Shown here piece after piece: positions 1 to 8,900 of a stretch of DNA of 64,000 nt. Numbering within the stretch: the stretch's first letter is position 1; every line of letters begins with the position of its first letter. The stretch is from Citreicoccus inhibens (GTDB taxonomy: Bacteria; Myxococcota; Myxococcia; Myxococcales; Myxococcaceae). The position numbers and the translations under genes are program-made. The notes beneath the pieces are model-generated. The model was not told where the DNA came from. It was given only the letters and a program-made list of their open reading frames with translations, and did no database searches. The stretch lies in contig NZ_JAHNZT010000006.1 of NCBI RefSeq assembly GCF_019039035.1, positions 248,001 to 312,000 on the forward strand, read 5' to 3'.

Positions 1-1681
1 CGTGCTCCACGATGGGCGAGTCCACGATGACGGTGGCCTCGGTCCAGTTCAGGGTCTCCAGCGCCGCCGAGTACACGAACGGCTTGAAGGAGCTGCCCGG
101 CTGACGGCACGCCTGGAAGGCGCGGTTGAACTCGTTGTCGTCGAAGTCGTAACCGCCCACCATCGCGCTCAGGTACTGGCGATGCGGGTCGATGGAGACG
201 AGCGCGCTCTGGGCCTCGGGGGTCTGCTCCAGCCGGAAGAGCTTCGCGCCCTCCTCGGGGATGTCCTCCGCGAGCTTCTTGTCCCACTGCTCCTTGTCGT
301 CCGTGAGGTCCTTCTTCGTCACGTGCCGCACCACGATGACGTCGCCCACGCTCAGGGCCTTCTTCACCGAGGTGATCATCATCGCGGGGTAGTAGCCCTC
401 CGGGTTCACCTTGCGCGCCCAGCGCATGCCCAGGAGCGGCAGGCGTCCCTGGTACGGGCCCACCTGCACGTCGGCGCCCTTGCCGTCGTCGTCCAACGCG
501 GTGACGACGCCCACGTAGAGCCGGCCGTCGACCAGCTCCTCCTTGCCCATGGCCTTCCTGGCCTTCTCGATGAAGGCGCGGCGCTCGGTCTCGCCGGCCA
601 GTTGCTGCACCGGCCCGCGGTAGCCCTGGCGCTTGTCCACGGAGAGCAGGCCGTCCATCACCGCGTCCTGCGCGGCGCGCTGGCGCTCGCTGTCCATGGT
701 GGTGAAGACCTTGAGGCCCTCCTTCAGGAGCACCGGGTTGCCGTAGCGGTCCACCACGTCCTTGCGGACCTGCTCGGTGAAGTACGGCGCGAACTCGTGG
801 AAGACGTCCTCCACCGGATACACCTTCACCGGCTCGGCGTTGGCGGCGTCATGCTCCGCCTTGGAGATCATCCCCTCCACCAGCATGCGGCCCAGCACGT
901 ACGAGCGGCGCCGGCGCGCGGCCTCCGGACGCAGGAAGGGCGAGTAGCGGCTGGGCGCCTGCGGCAGACCCGCGATGAGCGTCATCTCGCCCAATGTCAG
1001 GTCGCGAACATCCTTGCGGTAGTAGTTCTCCGCCGCGCTCTGCACGCCGTAGCTGTGGTGGCCGAGGAAGACGTTGTTCAGGTAGAGATAGAGGATCTCC
1101 TCCTTGGTCAGCGCCTGCTCCAGCCGGAAGGCGAGGATGGCCTCGCGAATCTTGCGCTTGGGCGTCTTGGCCGTGGCCTCCTTGTAGCCCTCGGCGGAGA
1201 TGAGCACCGCCTTGGCGGTCTGCTGCGTGAGGGTGGAGCCACCCTGGACGCCGCCGGCCCGCAGGTGGAGCTTGGACATCACCGTCTTGGAGACGGCGCG
1301 CGCGGTGCCCAGCACGTCCACGCCCTGGTGGTCGAAGAAGCTGGAGTCCTCGCTGGCGATGAAGGCCTGCACGAGCCGCTTGGGGATGCGCTCGTAGGGC
1401 ACCACCTTGCGGCGCTCGTTGTAGAACTCGCCGGCCAGCACCGCGTCGTCGGTGTAGACCTCGGTGACGATGGGGGGCGCGTACTCGTCCACCTTCGGGA
1501 TGGCGGGCAGCCCGTCGGAGAAGATGTAGTAGGCGGTCACCACGGCGAGCGCGGCGGCGGTGGCGCCCGACAGCGCCAGCACGCACGCCAGCTTCAGCAA
1601 GCGCACCAGAAAGAAGCGCTTGGGGGGCACGCCGTCGAGGACCAGTTTCGAGCGGCTGCGGTCGTTCTTCGGGTCGGACAT
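1..1681 (-). CDS. mrcA: Penicillin-binding protein 1A, bifunctional transglycosylase/transpeptidase (3' end outside window)
   Basis: Polymerises lipid II into glycan strands and cross-links them, anchored in the inner membrane and facing the periplasm. About 560 N-terminal codons are present; the gene runs off the left edge. A single membrane helix lies near residues 22-50. The GT51 domain follows, with EDSSFFDHQGVD (about residue 110, catalytic Glu), GGSTLTQQ and LNNVFLGHHSYG. The transpeptidase domain reaches only its SSFKPF active-site motif (SxxK) near residue 530, so the SxN and KTG motifs are off-window. The ATG at 1681 starts a charged cytoplasmic tail before the helix, as usual for class A PBPs. 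The downstream RluA-type gene ends upstream at 1706 on the same strand, so co-transcription is possible. The class A assignment is firm; the 1A subtype is by similarity of the motif layout. Confidence 0.93.
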   Translation of the reverse strand, partial: MSDPKNDRSRSKLVLDGVPPKRFFLVRLLKLACVLALSGATAAALAVVTAYYIFSDGLPAIPKVDEYAPPIVTEVYTDDAVLAGEFYNERRKVVPYERIPKRLVQAFIASEDSSFFDHQGVDVLGTARAVSKTVMSKLHLRAGGVQGGSTLTQQTAKAVLISAEGYKEATAKTPKRKIREAILAFRLEQALTKEEILYLYLNNVFLGHHSYGVQSAAENYYRKDVRDLTLGEMTLIAGLPQAPSRYSPFLRPEAARRRRSYVLGRMLVEGMISKAEHDAANAEPVKVYPVEDVFHEFAPYFTEQVRKDVVDRYGNPVLLKEGLKVFTTMDSERQRAAQDAVMDGLLSVDKRQGYRGPVQQLAGETERRAFIEKARKAMGKEELVDGRLYVGVVTALDDDGKGADVQVGPYQGRLPLLGMRWARKVNPEGYYPAMMITSVKKALSVGDVIVVRHVTKKDLTDDKEQWDKKLAEDIPEEGAKLFRLEQTPEAQSALVSIDPHRQYLSAMVGGYDFDDNEFNRAFQACRQPGSSFKPFVYSAALETLNWTEATVIVDSPIVEH

Positions 1682-1705
1682 ACGCGTTCTATCGAGTCCT
1701 GAGGC

Positions 1706-2671
1706 TCAAGGCTGGAGCGCGGCCCGCTTCAGCACGTCCAACAGCTCCGGGGGCATGGGCGCCTCGACGGCGACCTTCCCCCCATGTTCGGGGTGCGGAA
1801 ACTCAATGCGCTCAGCGTGCAGGAACAAACGTTTGAGCCCCCAGCGCGCCCGCACGTCGCGGTTGAAGGCGAAGTCACCGTACTTCTTGTCCCCGGCCAC
1901 CGGGTGGCCAATGGCCGTCAGGTGCCTTCTTATCTGATGGGTGCGCCCTGTCTCGATGGTGCAGGAAAGGAGGGCCGCCTCGCTCGACTGCCGGATGAGC
2001 GTCCAGCGGGTGAGGGCCTCCTGCATGTTCACCCCCCGACGCGCCTTGGACTCGGCGGTCTGTTGGTGCTCGGACAGGGGCAGGTCGATGACGCCCGAGT
2101 CGCGGGCCATCTTCCCCTTCACCAACGTCAGGTAGCGCTTCTTGGGGTGGCCGTGGGTGAAGATCTCGGTGAAGTGCACCATCGCCGGGCGGCGCTTGGC
2201 CACCAGGATGACGCCCGAGGTCTCCCGGTCCAGCCGGTGCGCCGGCGACGCGGCGAAGTCGTTGCGGACCGCCTTGGGGCCCAGGTAGGCGCGCACGTAG
2301 TCCACCAGCGTACCGCCGGTGATGCCGCTGCCGGTGTGGACCGCCATGCCGCTGGGCTTGTCCACGGCCATGAACCAGTCGTCCTCCGTGAGAACGACGA
2401 GTCGGTCGGGCTCCAGGGGCGGCGGCGGGGGGGGCGGACGGTCCGATTTCGGACGCTCCGCGTGGAGCAGCTGCTCCTCGCTGCCTCGGATGGTGAGGAC
2501 GTCGCCTTCGGCGAGCTGTTGCTCCGGCTGGGCCCGCTTCCCATTCACCCGCACCTTCTTGGTGCGGATCATCTTGAAGAGGTGGCTGACGGGAACGTTG
2601 GGCATCCGCTTGCGCAGGTGCTTGTCCAGGCGCATCCCGGCGGTGTCGGCTTCGATTCGGTACTCGATCAT
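1706..2671 (-). CDS. RluA-family 23S rRNA pseudouridine synthase (RluC/RluD-like)
   Basis: Isomerises uridine to pseudouridine in large-subunit rRNA. The 321-residue protein has an N-terminal S4 RNA-binding domain (about residues 10-70: RLDKHLRKRMP, then KVRVNGKRA). A proline stretch (about 79-85) links it to the catalytic domain, which carries the family signature HRLDRETSG with its catalytic Asp, then KRYLTLVKG and the C-terminal GRTHQIRRHL. The length and the S4 domain fit RluC/RluD rather than RluA. The specific uridines modified cannot be told from sequence. It is divergent from the pentapeptide-repeat gene, with fewer than 50 bp between the start codons, so both promoters must sit inside or beside the genes. 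Confidence 0.93.
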   Translation of the reverse strand: MIEYRIEADTAGMRLDKHLRKRMPNVPVSHLFKMIRTKKVRVNGKRAQPEQQLAEGDVLTIRGSEEQLLHAERPKSDRPPPPPPPLEPDRLVVLTEDDWFMAVDKPSGMAVHTGSGITGGTLVDYVRAYLGPKAVRNDFAASPAHRLDRETSGVILVAKRRPAMVHFTEIFTHGHPKKRYLTLVKGKMARDSGVIDLPLSEHQQTAESKARRGVNMQEALTRWTLIRQSSEAALLSCTIETGRTHQIRRHLTAIGHPVAGDKKYGDFAFNRDVRARWGLKRLFLHAERIEFPHPEHGGKVAVEAPMPPELLDVLKRAALQP

Positions 2672-2715
2672 TTGTGCTGGCGCCCGGACCAGACCACACG
2701 AATAATTCCCGGTCC

Positions 2716-4188
2716 ATGCCGAAAGCCCCCAGTATCGAGAAGCTGCTCCAGAATGGCTCGGCGGAATGGAACCGGCTGCGCAAGGCCGGCCAGGTTCCGA
2801 CCGATCATACCGGCGCCACGTTCACGCAGCTCTTCTCCGCCAACACGGACTTGTCGGGCCTTGGCCTGATTGGTTCGGAATGGGAGCGGTGCGACCTGTC
2901 GAAGGTGAACTTCCGCGACTCGGACCTCTCCAACGCCTACTTCCATGGAGGTCGCTTGCAGGACTGCGACTTCCGCGGCGCCAACCTCGAGGGCTGTACC
3001 TTCGAGAAGTTGAAGCTGCTTCGCTGTGACTTCACGGGCGCCAAGGGCCTGGAAGACATCGAGATGGACGACGTGGACATGGACCGCGTCGTGGGCCTGG
3101 ATGGCGAGGAAGCGCCGCCGCCGCCCCCACCGCCCGCCCAGGGCATCACCGCCTTCACCCGCGAGCAACGCGACAAGGTGCTCGGCACGCAGGGTGGCGC
3201 GCCGTCCATCCTGGGCAACGAGCCCCTGGGTGACGACCTGCCGCCCTTCCGTCCGCAGGACCCGCCCGGCTCGCTCTTCTTCCGAGCCCTCAAGCGGATG
3301 CCCATGCCGCCCCTGTGGGTGTTGGACGTGCCGGGACTCCGGCCGCTCCTGCCGCAGCGGCTGCCGCCCGGCAACGCGCTGGAGACGCTCTACCGCGAGG
3401 CCGTGAAGACGCGGCTGGAGAACAAGAAGCCGTCGGCGGACCCCGGCGCGGTGGACCGCGCGCAGAAGGCCCTGCGCATGGGCACCAAGGACGCCCACGT
3501 GGCGGCCATGTACCTGCGCGAAGTGGGCGTGCTGCCGCTGTTCCGCTTCGCCACCGCGAAGACGCTCAAGGACATGCTGCGCGCCTCGGTGGAGGTGGAT
3601 GACCTGACGGGCGACATCGACCCGCGGACGACGGGCGCGCTCCTGGAGCTGCGGCTGCCGCACGAGGTGGTGGAGCACCTGCAAGAGGCGCGGCGCCGGC
3701 TGGCGGCCACGCAGCTGTACACCTCGCTCCTGGAGGCGGGCTTCAGCCCGGAGAACAACTGGGACGAGGCGCTCGAGTCCAGCGACGCGGCCATGGAGCT
3801 GGCGCAGCTGGCCACCGGGGAGGACCGCACCGCGCTGTTCGAGGGCTTCCAGGTCTTCGCCGCGCTGCCGGACGAGTCGCGGCTGCGGCGGCTGGCGTAC
3901 CTGGCCGAGTCCGTCACCAACCTGGAGCTGGTCAGCCGGCTGCCCGAGGGCATGGAGCCCGCGTGGCTCACCGGGCCCGAGACGCGCGAGTGCCACGAGC
4001 GCGAGATGACCTACGTGCAGTCGCTCAAGGCCTCGGAGATTCCGGAGAAGGTCGCGGCGCTCGCCAAGGCCGAGCTGGGCGTGCCCGAGGGCGAGGTGCC
4101 CGAGGAGAGCGAGGGCGACCTGTTCGTCCACCTGCGCTGCGACGTGTGCGGCAAGGAGAAGCTCATCGTCCAGTCGCCCGAGGAGTGA
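2716..4188 (+). CDS. Pentapeptide-repeat protein with large uncharacterised C-terminal region
   Basis: A 490-residue cytoplasmic protein without signal peptide. Residues about 30-105 form a short right-handed beta-helix of A(D/N)LXX-type pentapeptides (for example CDLSKVNFRDSDLSNAYF and GANLEG). A proline run (about 128-135) follows, and then about 350 mostly helical residues I cannot place in a family. The C-terminus holds a lone CDVCGK motif that could bind metal. Most of the C-terminal sequence is rich in Leu, Glu and Arg. A GTG at 2674 would extend the protein by 14 residues, but the ATG at 2716 starts at the first conserved-looking block and is preferred. The function is unknown. The gene ends before a hairpin terminator shared with the convergent neighbour. 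Confidence 0.85.
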   Translation: MPKAPSIEKLLQNGSAEWNRLRKAGQVPTDHTGATFTQLFSANTDLSGLGLIGSEWERCDLSKVNFRDSDLSNAYFHGGRLQDCDFRGANLEGCTFEKLKLLRCDFTGAKGLEDIEMDDVDMDRVVGLDGEEAPPPPPPPAQGITAFTREQRDKVLGTQGGAPSILGNEPLGDDLPPFRPQDPPGSLFFRALKRMPMPPLWVLDVPGLRPLLPQRLPPGNALETLYREAVKTRLENKKPSADPGAVDRAQKALRMGTKDAHVAAMYLREVGVLPLFRFATAKTLKDMLRASVEVDDLTGDIDPRTTGALLELRLPHEVVEHLQEARRRLAATQLYTSLLEAGFSPENNWDEALESSDAAMELAQLATGEDRTALFEGFQVFAALPDESRLRRLAYLAESVTNLELVSRLPEGMEPAWLTGPETRECHEREMTYVQSLKASEIPEKVAALAKAELGVPEGEVPEESEGDLFVHLRCDVCGKEKLIVQSPEE

Positions 4189-4233
4189 GGCGACGCCGGG
4201 CGCCCCGCGCTCGGCGCTGAAGGGAAGCACGAG

Positions 4234-4266
4234 AAGGCCCGGCGCGCGTCACAGCGGCCGGGCCTT
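4234..4266. terminator. Bidirectional intrinsic terminator-like hairpin
   Basis: A perfect 10-bp inverted repeat (aaggcccggc at 4234-4243 against gccgggcctt at 4257-4266) with a 13-nt loop lies between the convergent stop codons at 4188 and 4274. The A/T ends give short U tracts in both directions, as expected of a two-way terminator. Confidence 0.7.
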
Positions 4267-4273
4267 CCGCGTT

Positions 4274-4846
4274 TCAGCGGTGCGTGGCGGCGCTCGCCAC
4301 CGAGGGCGCTCCCGCGGCGGCCATGGCCTGCCCCATCTTCGCGGCGGCGCTCGGGAAGGGGCCGCGCGCCAGCTCCTGGCCGGTGGCGCTCACCACCTGG
4401 GCCTGCGCCTGGTGGAAGCCCTTCTCCATCCCCAGCCCCTGGTGCGGCGAGCCATCCGAGTCCGCCACCATGAAGAAGGACGCGTCCAGGTCCGCGGGCG
4501 GGGACTCGCCGTGCTCGCGGAACAGCTGGCGCATCTCGTCGAGGGACTCGGCGTAGCTCTTGCGGATCTCCTTGCGCGCGGTGCCTTTGAAGAGCCCGGG
4601 GATGTCTCGCAGGTCCACGTGCACCACCACCACGGGGTGCTCCTGGCGCAGGCTGTAGGCGAACTGGAAGGCGTGGTCGCGCAGCACCTCGCGGGTGCCT
4701 CGATTCGCGTACAGAACGAGCGCGGGGCGCCCCTTCCCCACGGGGACGACTCGGCCAAGGACGTCCTTGCCGTCATCCGCCGCGCGGGCCGGAATGGCCG
4801 CCATCAGTCCCAGCACACAAGCGAGTCCCACGAGAGAGGTCTTCAT
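4274..4846 (-). CDS. Secreted protein of unknown function, thioredoxin-like fold suspected
   Basis: A 190-residue protein beginning MKTSLVGLACVLGL, with a Sec signal peptide cut near ARA-AD (about residue 22). The mature part has alternating strands and helices (ALVLYANRGT, then HPVVVVHVDLRD, and a late SFFMVADSDG) that resemble a thioredoxin/peroxiredoxin fold of the YtfJ kind. There is no CxxC motif, so any redox role is doubtful. The ATG at 4846 is chosen because the longer frame (from 4870) would put RRHRLP before a clean signal sequence. It stands alone on the minus strand, ending at a shared terminator. The fold is inference; I do not recognise the family. Confidence 0.75.
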   Translation of the reverse strand: MKTSLVGLACVLGLMAAIPARAADDGKDVLGRVVPVGKGRPALVLYANRGTREVLRDHAFQFAYSLRQEHPVVVVHVDLRDIPGLFKGTARKEIRKSYAESLDEMRQLFREHGESPPADLDASFFMVADSDGSPHQGLGMEKGFHQAQAQVVSATGQELARGPFPSAAAKMGQAMAAAGAPSVASAATHR

Positions 4847-5055
4847 CGGCAAGCGGTGCCTCCTAGGCATCAGGTGGACCTCCGCAACAGCACTTCTCCC
4901 AAGGTGCTGCCCGTCCTCCTTCCCCCACTCCCGCGCCAGGCCGCACGGCGAGCATGGGGCAAGGCCCCGCCTCGGGACTTCCCCACGGAGGGCGGAACCT
5001 CGGGCGCCCCGCCCTGCCCTCGGCGGGCACTCCGGCGAGCCCGGCCCGTGGGAGT

Positions 5056-5634
5056 TCAGCCCGGCAGCGAGTACGTCACCGGCGCGGGCAACATCACGCG
5101 CACCTCATCGCCCGCGCGCACGGGGCCCGGACGCTCCACCCACGCGACCAAACCTCGGCGTTGAAAGGCGGCCTTCACGAAGCGGCTCGCCAGTCCTGCG
5201 CGGTCCGGGTGGTGCTCGGCGATGACTTCTCCCGGGCCCGTGCAGGGCATGTTCTCGCCCTCCACCACCACCGTGGCCTCGTCGGGAAAGAAGAGCCGGG
5301 TGCCGGGCGGCAGGTGCGTCAGGCGGGGGACCCCGGACAGCTCCAGGTTCGCGCCCAGCCACTCGGCCCTCACCTGCGGAACGCCGAGCCGCGTCGCCAC
5401 CTCCGCCAACTCGTCATCGGCCACGAGCGACAGCTGCCGCGTGTTGCGGATGGGCGTGCCGCGGGGGAACCAGGGCGTGCGGACATCCGCCGGTCGCGTG
5501 AGCCCCGCGTGCCGGTCTCCCTCGATGCCCTCGAAGGAGAGCCGCACCTCGGGCAGCTCTCGCGTGACGAACGTCTTCTGCTCGGTGCACAGGAGCACTC
5601 GGACGAGGCGGCCAGTGAGGTGGGGAGCGCGCAT
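5056..5634 (-). CDS. MOSC domain-containing protein
   Basis: MOSC domains are related to the C-terminal domain of molybdenum cofactor sulfurases and YiiM-type molybdoenzymes. This 192-residue protein is essentially one such domain. It shows EGDRHAGLTR near residue 40 and the conserved cysteine block ENMPCTGPGEVI near residue 135, the Cys expected to bind the cofactor. The ATG at 5634 is preceded by a clear purine-rich site (gagggg) 6-11 bases upstream; longer frames add only Arg-rich shadow sequence. It is 37 bp downstream of the beta-CASP nuclease gene on the same strand and may be co-transcribed. The actual substrate is unknown. Confidence 0.85.
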   Translation of the reverse strand: MRAPHLTGRLVRVLLCTEQKTFVTRELPEVRLSFEGIEGDRHAGLTRPADVRTPWFPRGTPIRNTRQLSLVADDELAEVATRLGVPQVRAEWLGANLELSGVPRLTHLPPGTRLFFPDEATVVVEGENMPCTGPGEVIAEHHPDRAGLASRFVKAAFQRRGLVAWVERPGPVRAGDEVRVMLPAPVTYSLPG

Positions 5635-5671
5635 GGACGTCCCCTCTTCTACTCCGCCACGCGCCGCCGAG

Positions 5672-6646
5672 TCAGAGCAACGCGAGCTGCTGGGGCTTGC
5701 CCAGCGCGCGCGCGTCCAGGCCCGCGTCGCGCAGCGCCTGCGCCAGCTCGTCCGCGAAGCCGTGACAGGTGACGACCTCGCTCGCGCCCGTGGCCTTCGC
5801 ATACGCCACCAGCGAGGGGAAGTCCGCGTGGTCCGAGACGGGGAACGCCACGTCCGCGCTGTAGCGCCGCGCCGCGCCGGGGTCCATGGCCCACCCCGTC
5901 AGCACCGCCGTGGCCCGAGGCCACAACGGAGCGAGCCCACCACCGCGAACCTTGTGCGGCGGGAAGAAGAGGACCTCGCCCTGCTCCACCGCGCCCTCGT
6001 AGCGACGCACGTTGCCCACGGGCATGCCCAGCTCCGCGTACAGCTCGGCCATCTCGTAGATGGAGTCGTGCGCCACCAGGCGGAAGCCTCGGCTGGCCAG
6101 GTACTTCATCGCCTCCTGGCTCTTGCCCAGCGGGTAGCCCAGCAGCACGGGCACCGCGCCCCGCTCCAAGTGCGCGCGCACCCACGACTCCACCTGCCCC
6201 AGCACCTCCGCGCGCGGCGGGAAGCGGTAGCGGGGGTGGCCGAAGGTGGACTCGATGACGAGCGTGTCGCACTCGGCCACCTCCGTCGCCTCGGCGGTGA
6301 GCGAGGGCACCACGTTCAGGTCGCCCGTGTAGACGATGCGGCGGCCGTCACTCCGGATGACGCGCAGCTGCGCGCTGCCGAGGATGTGCCCCGCGGGCAG
6401 CAGCTCCAGGACGAGCGGCCCCAGCTCGAAGGGCCGGCGGTACGGCACGGCCAGGGGCGCGCTGAGGGGGCCCAGCCGGTGCGCCATGAAGCGCAGCGTG
6501 GCCGCGGTGGCGATGGTCCGCTCGTGGCGCGCGATGTGGTCCGCGTGCCCATGGCTGACGAAGGACAGCGGCGACTTGCGCTTCGCGTCCAGGGACAGCG
6601 GCGTCCCCGTCAGGTGCAACCCGTTTCGCCTCAGCTCCACACTCAT
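5672..6646 (-). CDS. Beta-CASP metallo-beta-lactamase exonuclease (ligase-associated type)
   Basis: A 324-residue MBL-fold nuclease. The metal-binding motif HGHADH is at about residue 32, followed by GHILGSAQ, YTGDLN (Asp ligand), a beta-CASP cap domain and the late SDHADF and TCHGF histidines. This arrangement matches the mRNA 3'-end-processing/CPSF-like group, including the bacterial ligase-associated DNA exonucleases found beside ATP-dependent DNA ligases. No ligase gene is adjacent here, so whether the substrate is DNA or RNA is open. The start at 6646 is an ATG 12 residues before the first strand of the MBL fold. Confidence 0.88.
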   Translation of the reverse strand: MSVELRRNGLHLTGTPLSLDAKRKSPLSFVSHGHADHIARHERTIATAATLRFMAHRLGPLSAPLAVPYRRPFELGPLVLELLPAGHILGSAQLRVIRSDGRRIVYTGDLNVVPSLTAEATEVAECDTLVIESTFGHPRYRFPPRAEVLGQVESWVRAHLERGAVPVLLGYPLGKSQEAMKYLASRGFRLVAHDSIYEMAELYAELGMPVGNVRRYEGAVEQGEVLFFPPHKVRGGGLAPLWPRATAVLTGWAMDPGAARRYSADVAFPVSDHADFPSLVAYAKATGASEVVTCHGFADELAQALRDAGLDARALGKPQQLALL

Positions 6647-6718
6647 CGGAAGGGCTCGGGATATAGCGCGTCCGGGCGACGTGCGCCGCTGACGTGTGCG
6701 CGCTTGGCCGCCCGCGGC

Positions 6719-7630
6719 TCAGGCGACCGTGCCCTGCCGCCGCGCGCGCCACCAATCCCACGCCGCGGTGCCCACGTCCGAGGCCAACACGCCCGTGAGG
6801 ATGAGGCCACCGCCCAGCACCTCGCGCGCGCCCAGCACCTCGTAGCCGAGCGCCACCGAATAGCAGGCAGCGAACACGGGCTCCATCGCGTAGATGAGCG
6901 ACGCGCGCACCGCCGTGGTGCGCGCCTGTGCCCACGTCTGCACGCTGATGGCCAGCGCGCTGGCGAGCACGCCGCACACCAGCACCGCGCCCACGAAGGA
7001 CGGCGTCCACGTCACCGAGCGATGCACGAACGGCAGGCACGCCGCCGACATCAGCGACACGCCCCAGAGCTGCACCGCCACCAGCCCCATCACGCCTTCC
7101 TTGGGCGCGTAGCGCTCGGTGAGGGTGATGTGGCCCGCGTATGCCACCGCGCACCCGAGCGTCAGCAGGTCGCCCCGAGAGAAGCCCGACACGCCCGAGC
7201 CCGCGTCCGGCCGCGTCAGCGCGTACATGCCCACCGCCGCCAGCGCCGCGCCCACCAGCGAGCCCACGCGCGGCACGCGGCGGAACAGCACCAGCGACAA
7301 CAGCGGAACGAACAGCACGCACATCCCCGTGATGAAGGCCGAGCGAGACGGCGTCGTCTCGGTCAGCCCCACCGTCTGGAGCGCGAAGCCCGCGAACAAC
7401 AGCGTGGCGAGCTGCGCGCCGTGGCGCAGGTTGCGAGGCCGCAGCACCTCGCGGCCCGACAGCGCGCTCAACAGCAGCGCGCCCACCGCGAAGCGCAGCG
7501 CGAGGAACGAGAAGGGGTCGCTGAAGCCCAGCGCGTCCTTCACCACCACGAAGGTGACGCCCCACAGCGCGGTGATGAGCGCCAACGCGCCATCCGCCTG
7601 GAGGCGCCCCGCGCCCGAGGCGCTTTGCAC
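6719..7630 (-). CDS. EamA-family DMT transporter
   Basis: A 303-residue integral inner-membrane protein of the drug/metabolite transporter superfamily with two EamA repeats, about ten hydrophobic segments in all. The first repeat starts ALALITALWGVTFVVVK, and the loop GLTETTPSRSAFITG precedes helix 4, both typical of the family. The second repeat begins near residue 150. It starts with GTG. The transported solute cannot be predicted. It lies between the nuclease and the Ca2+/H+ exchanger on the same strand, separated by 37-72 bp, so the three may be one transcript. Confidence 0.9.
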   Translation of the reverse strand: MQSASGAGRLQADGALALITALWGVTFVVVKDALGFSDPFSFLALRFAVGALLLSALSGREVLRPRNLRHGAQLATLLFAGFALQTVGLTETTPSRSAFITGMCVLFVPLLSLVLFRRVPRVGSLVGAALAAVGMYALTRPDAGSGVSGFSRGDLLTLGCAVAYAGHITLTERYAPKEGVMGLVAVQLWGVSLMSAACLPFVHRSVTWTPSFVGAVLVCGVLASALAISVQTWAQARTTAVRASLIYAMEPVFAACYSVALGYEVLGAREVLGGGLILTGVLASDVGTAAWDWWRARRQGTVA

Positions 7631-7667
7631 GATGTTCGACGAGGAATCCAGAACCGACCGCCTGCTG

Positions 7668-8822
7668 CTAGGGGATGAAATAGAAGGTGACGCCGAGGAT
7701 GGCGTAGACGCCGAGCAGCATCACGCCTTCGAGCCAGTTGGACTCGCCATCCAGCGCGATGAGCGTCCCGGCGCCCACGCCGATGGCCATGCCCAACACC
7801 TCCATGTGGCTGAACTCCAGCGTCAGCGGCTGGCCCAGCGGAATGGAGAGCAGCACCAGCACCGGCGCCACGAAGAGGGCGATCTGCTTCGAGGACTCGA
7901 ACGCGATGTTGAACGCCAGGTCCATCTTGTTCTTCAACGACATGATGATGGCGGTGGAGTGCTCGGCCGCGTTGCCCACGATGGCGATGATGATGACGCC
8001 CACGAACGTGTGCGTGAACCCGAACGTGGCGATGGCCGGCTCGATGGCGTGCACCAGGAACTCGGCCACCACGACGACGCCGAGCGTGGCGCCGAGCAGG
8101 ACCGCGGAGGCCTTCCGGGTGCCCCAGGTCGGCAGCTCCTCGGGCGTGCCGTGGTCCTCGCCCGCGTACAGGTGCGCGTGCGTGCGCAGCGCGAACAGCA
8201 GCGACAGCGCGTAGACGATGAGCAGGATGACGGAGATGGCCACCGACATCGGGAAGATGACCGGGTCGGCCGCGGGCCCGCGCACCGCGTGGAACAGGTC
8301 CGGGATGGCCATGGCGGTGAGCGCCAGGAACATGATGGCCGAGCCGGACAGGGCCGCCGTCGTATTGAACGTCTGCTTGGGGAACTTCAGCCCCCCCGCG
8401 AGGATGGCCGCGCCCAGCACCAGCAGGATGTTGCCCAGGATGGCGCCGGTGATGGACGCCTTCACCACGTCCGCGTGGCCCGAGCGCAGCGCCGCCAGCG
8501 CGATGATGAGCTCGGCGGCGTTGCCGAACGATGCGTTCATCAGGCCGCCCAGGCCGCTGCCCAGTTTGTGGGCGATGACCTCGGTGGCCTCCCCCATCAG
8601 CCGCGCCAGCGGGACGAGCGCCACCGCGCACAGGATGAACGTCCAGGTGCCCGGGAAGAGGAAGTGCGAGGCGACCGCGAGGGGGAAGAACACCACCAGC
8701 ATCCCCATGAAGACGCGGTCGGTGGTGAGCCACGCGCCGCGCTCCTGCTCGGGGGCAGGGGCGCCAGACGGCGGGGGCGTCACGGAAGACAGCGGTGGGG
8801 TCGCGGAAGCGGGCGTGCTCAC
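7668..8822 (-). CDS. cax: Calcium/proton exchanger, CaCA superfamily
   Basis: Exports Ca2+ in exchange for H+ at the inner membrane. The 384-residue protein has a Pro-rich cytoplasmic N-terminus (about 35 residues), then about eleven hydrophobic segments in two halves. Each half carries the family repeat: GEATEVIAHKLG with NASFGNAAELI in the first, and IVGNAAEHSTAI in the second, whose acidic residues form the ion site. An acidic linker (about residues 215-235) separates the halves. The start is a GTG; no ATG occurs before the first helix. It is 78 bp downstream of the S24/S26-GNAT gene of the peptide operon and may receive read-through from it. Confidence 0.93.
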   Translation of the reverse strand: MSTPASATPPLSSVTPPPSGAPAPEQERGAWLTTDRVFMGMLVVFFPLAVASHFLFPGTWTFILCAVALVPLARLMGEATEVIAHKLGSGLGGLMNASFGNAAELIIALAALRSGHADVVKASITGAILGNILLVLGAAILAGGLKFPKQTFNTTAALSGSAIMFLALTAMAIPDLFHAVRGPAADPVIFPMSVAISVILLIVYALSLLFALRTHAHLYAGEDHGTPEELPTWGTRKASAVLLGATLGVVVVAEFLVHAIEPAIATFGFTHTFVGVIIIAIVGNAAEHSTAIIMSLKNKMDLAFNIAFESSKQIALFVAPVLVLLSIPLGQPLTLEFSHMEVLGMAIGVGAGTLIALDGESNWLEGVMLLGVYAILGVTFYFIP

Positions 8823-8900
8823 GAGGGCCTCGGCTCGGGATGCGGAAACGGGACGCGTGCTTTTGTCTCAGCCGGGCGGGGCAGCGCAACCCCTGGTGCG

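Noticed and set aside
2-1702. Long plus-strand open frame of 566 codons over the PBP1A gene
   Set aside because: It is the shadow of the minus-strand gene, with composition dominated by Arg, His, Val and Leu and no recognisable domain.
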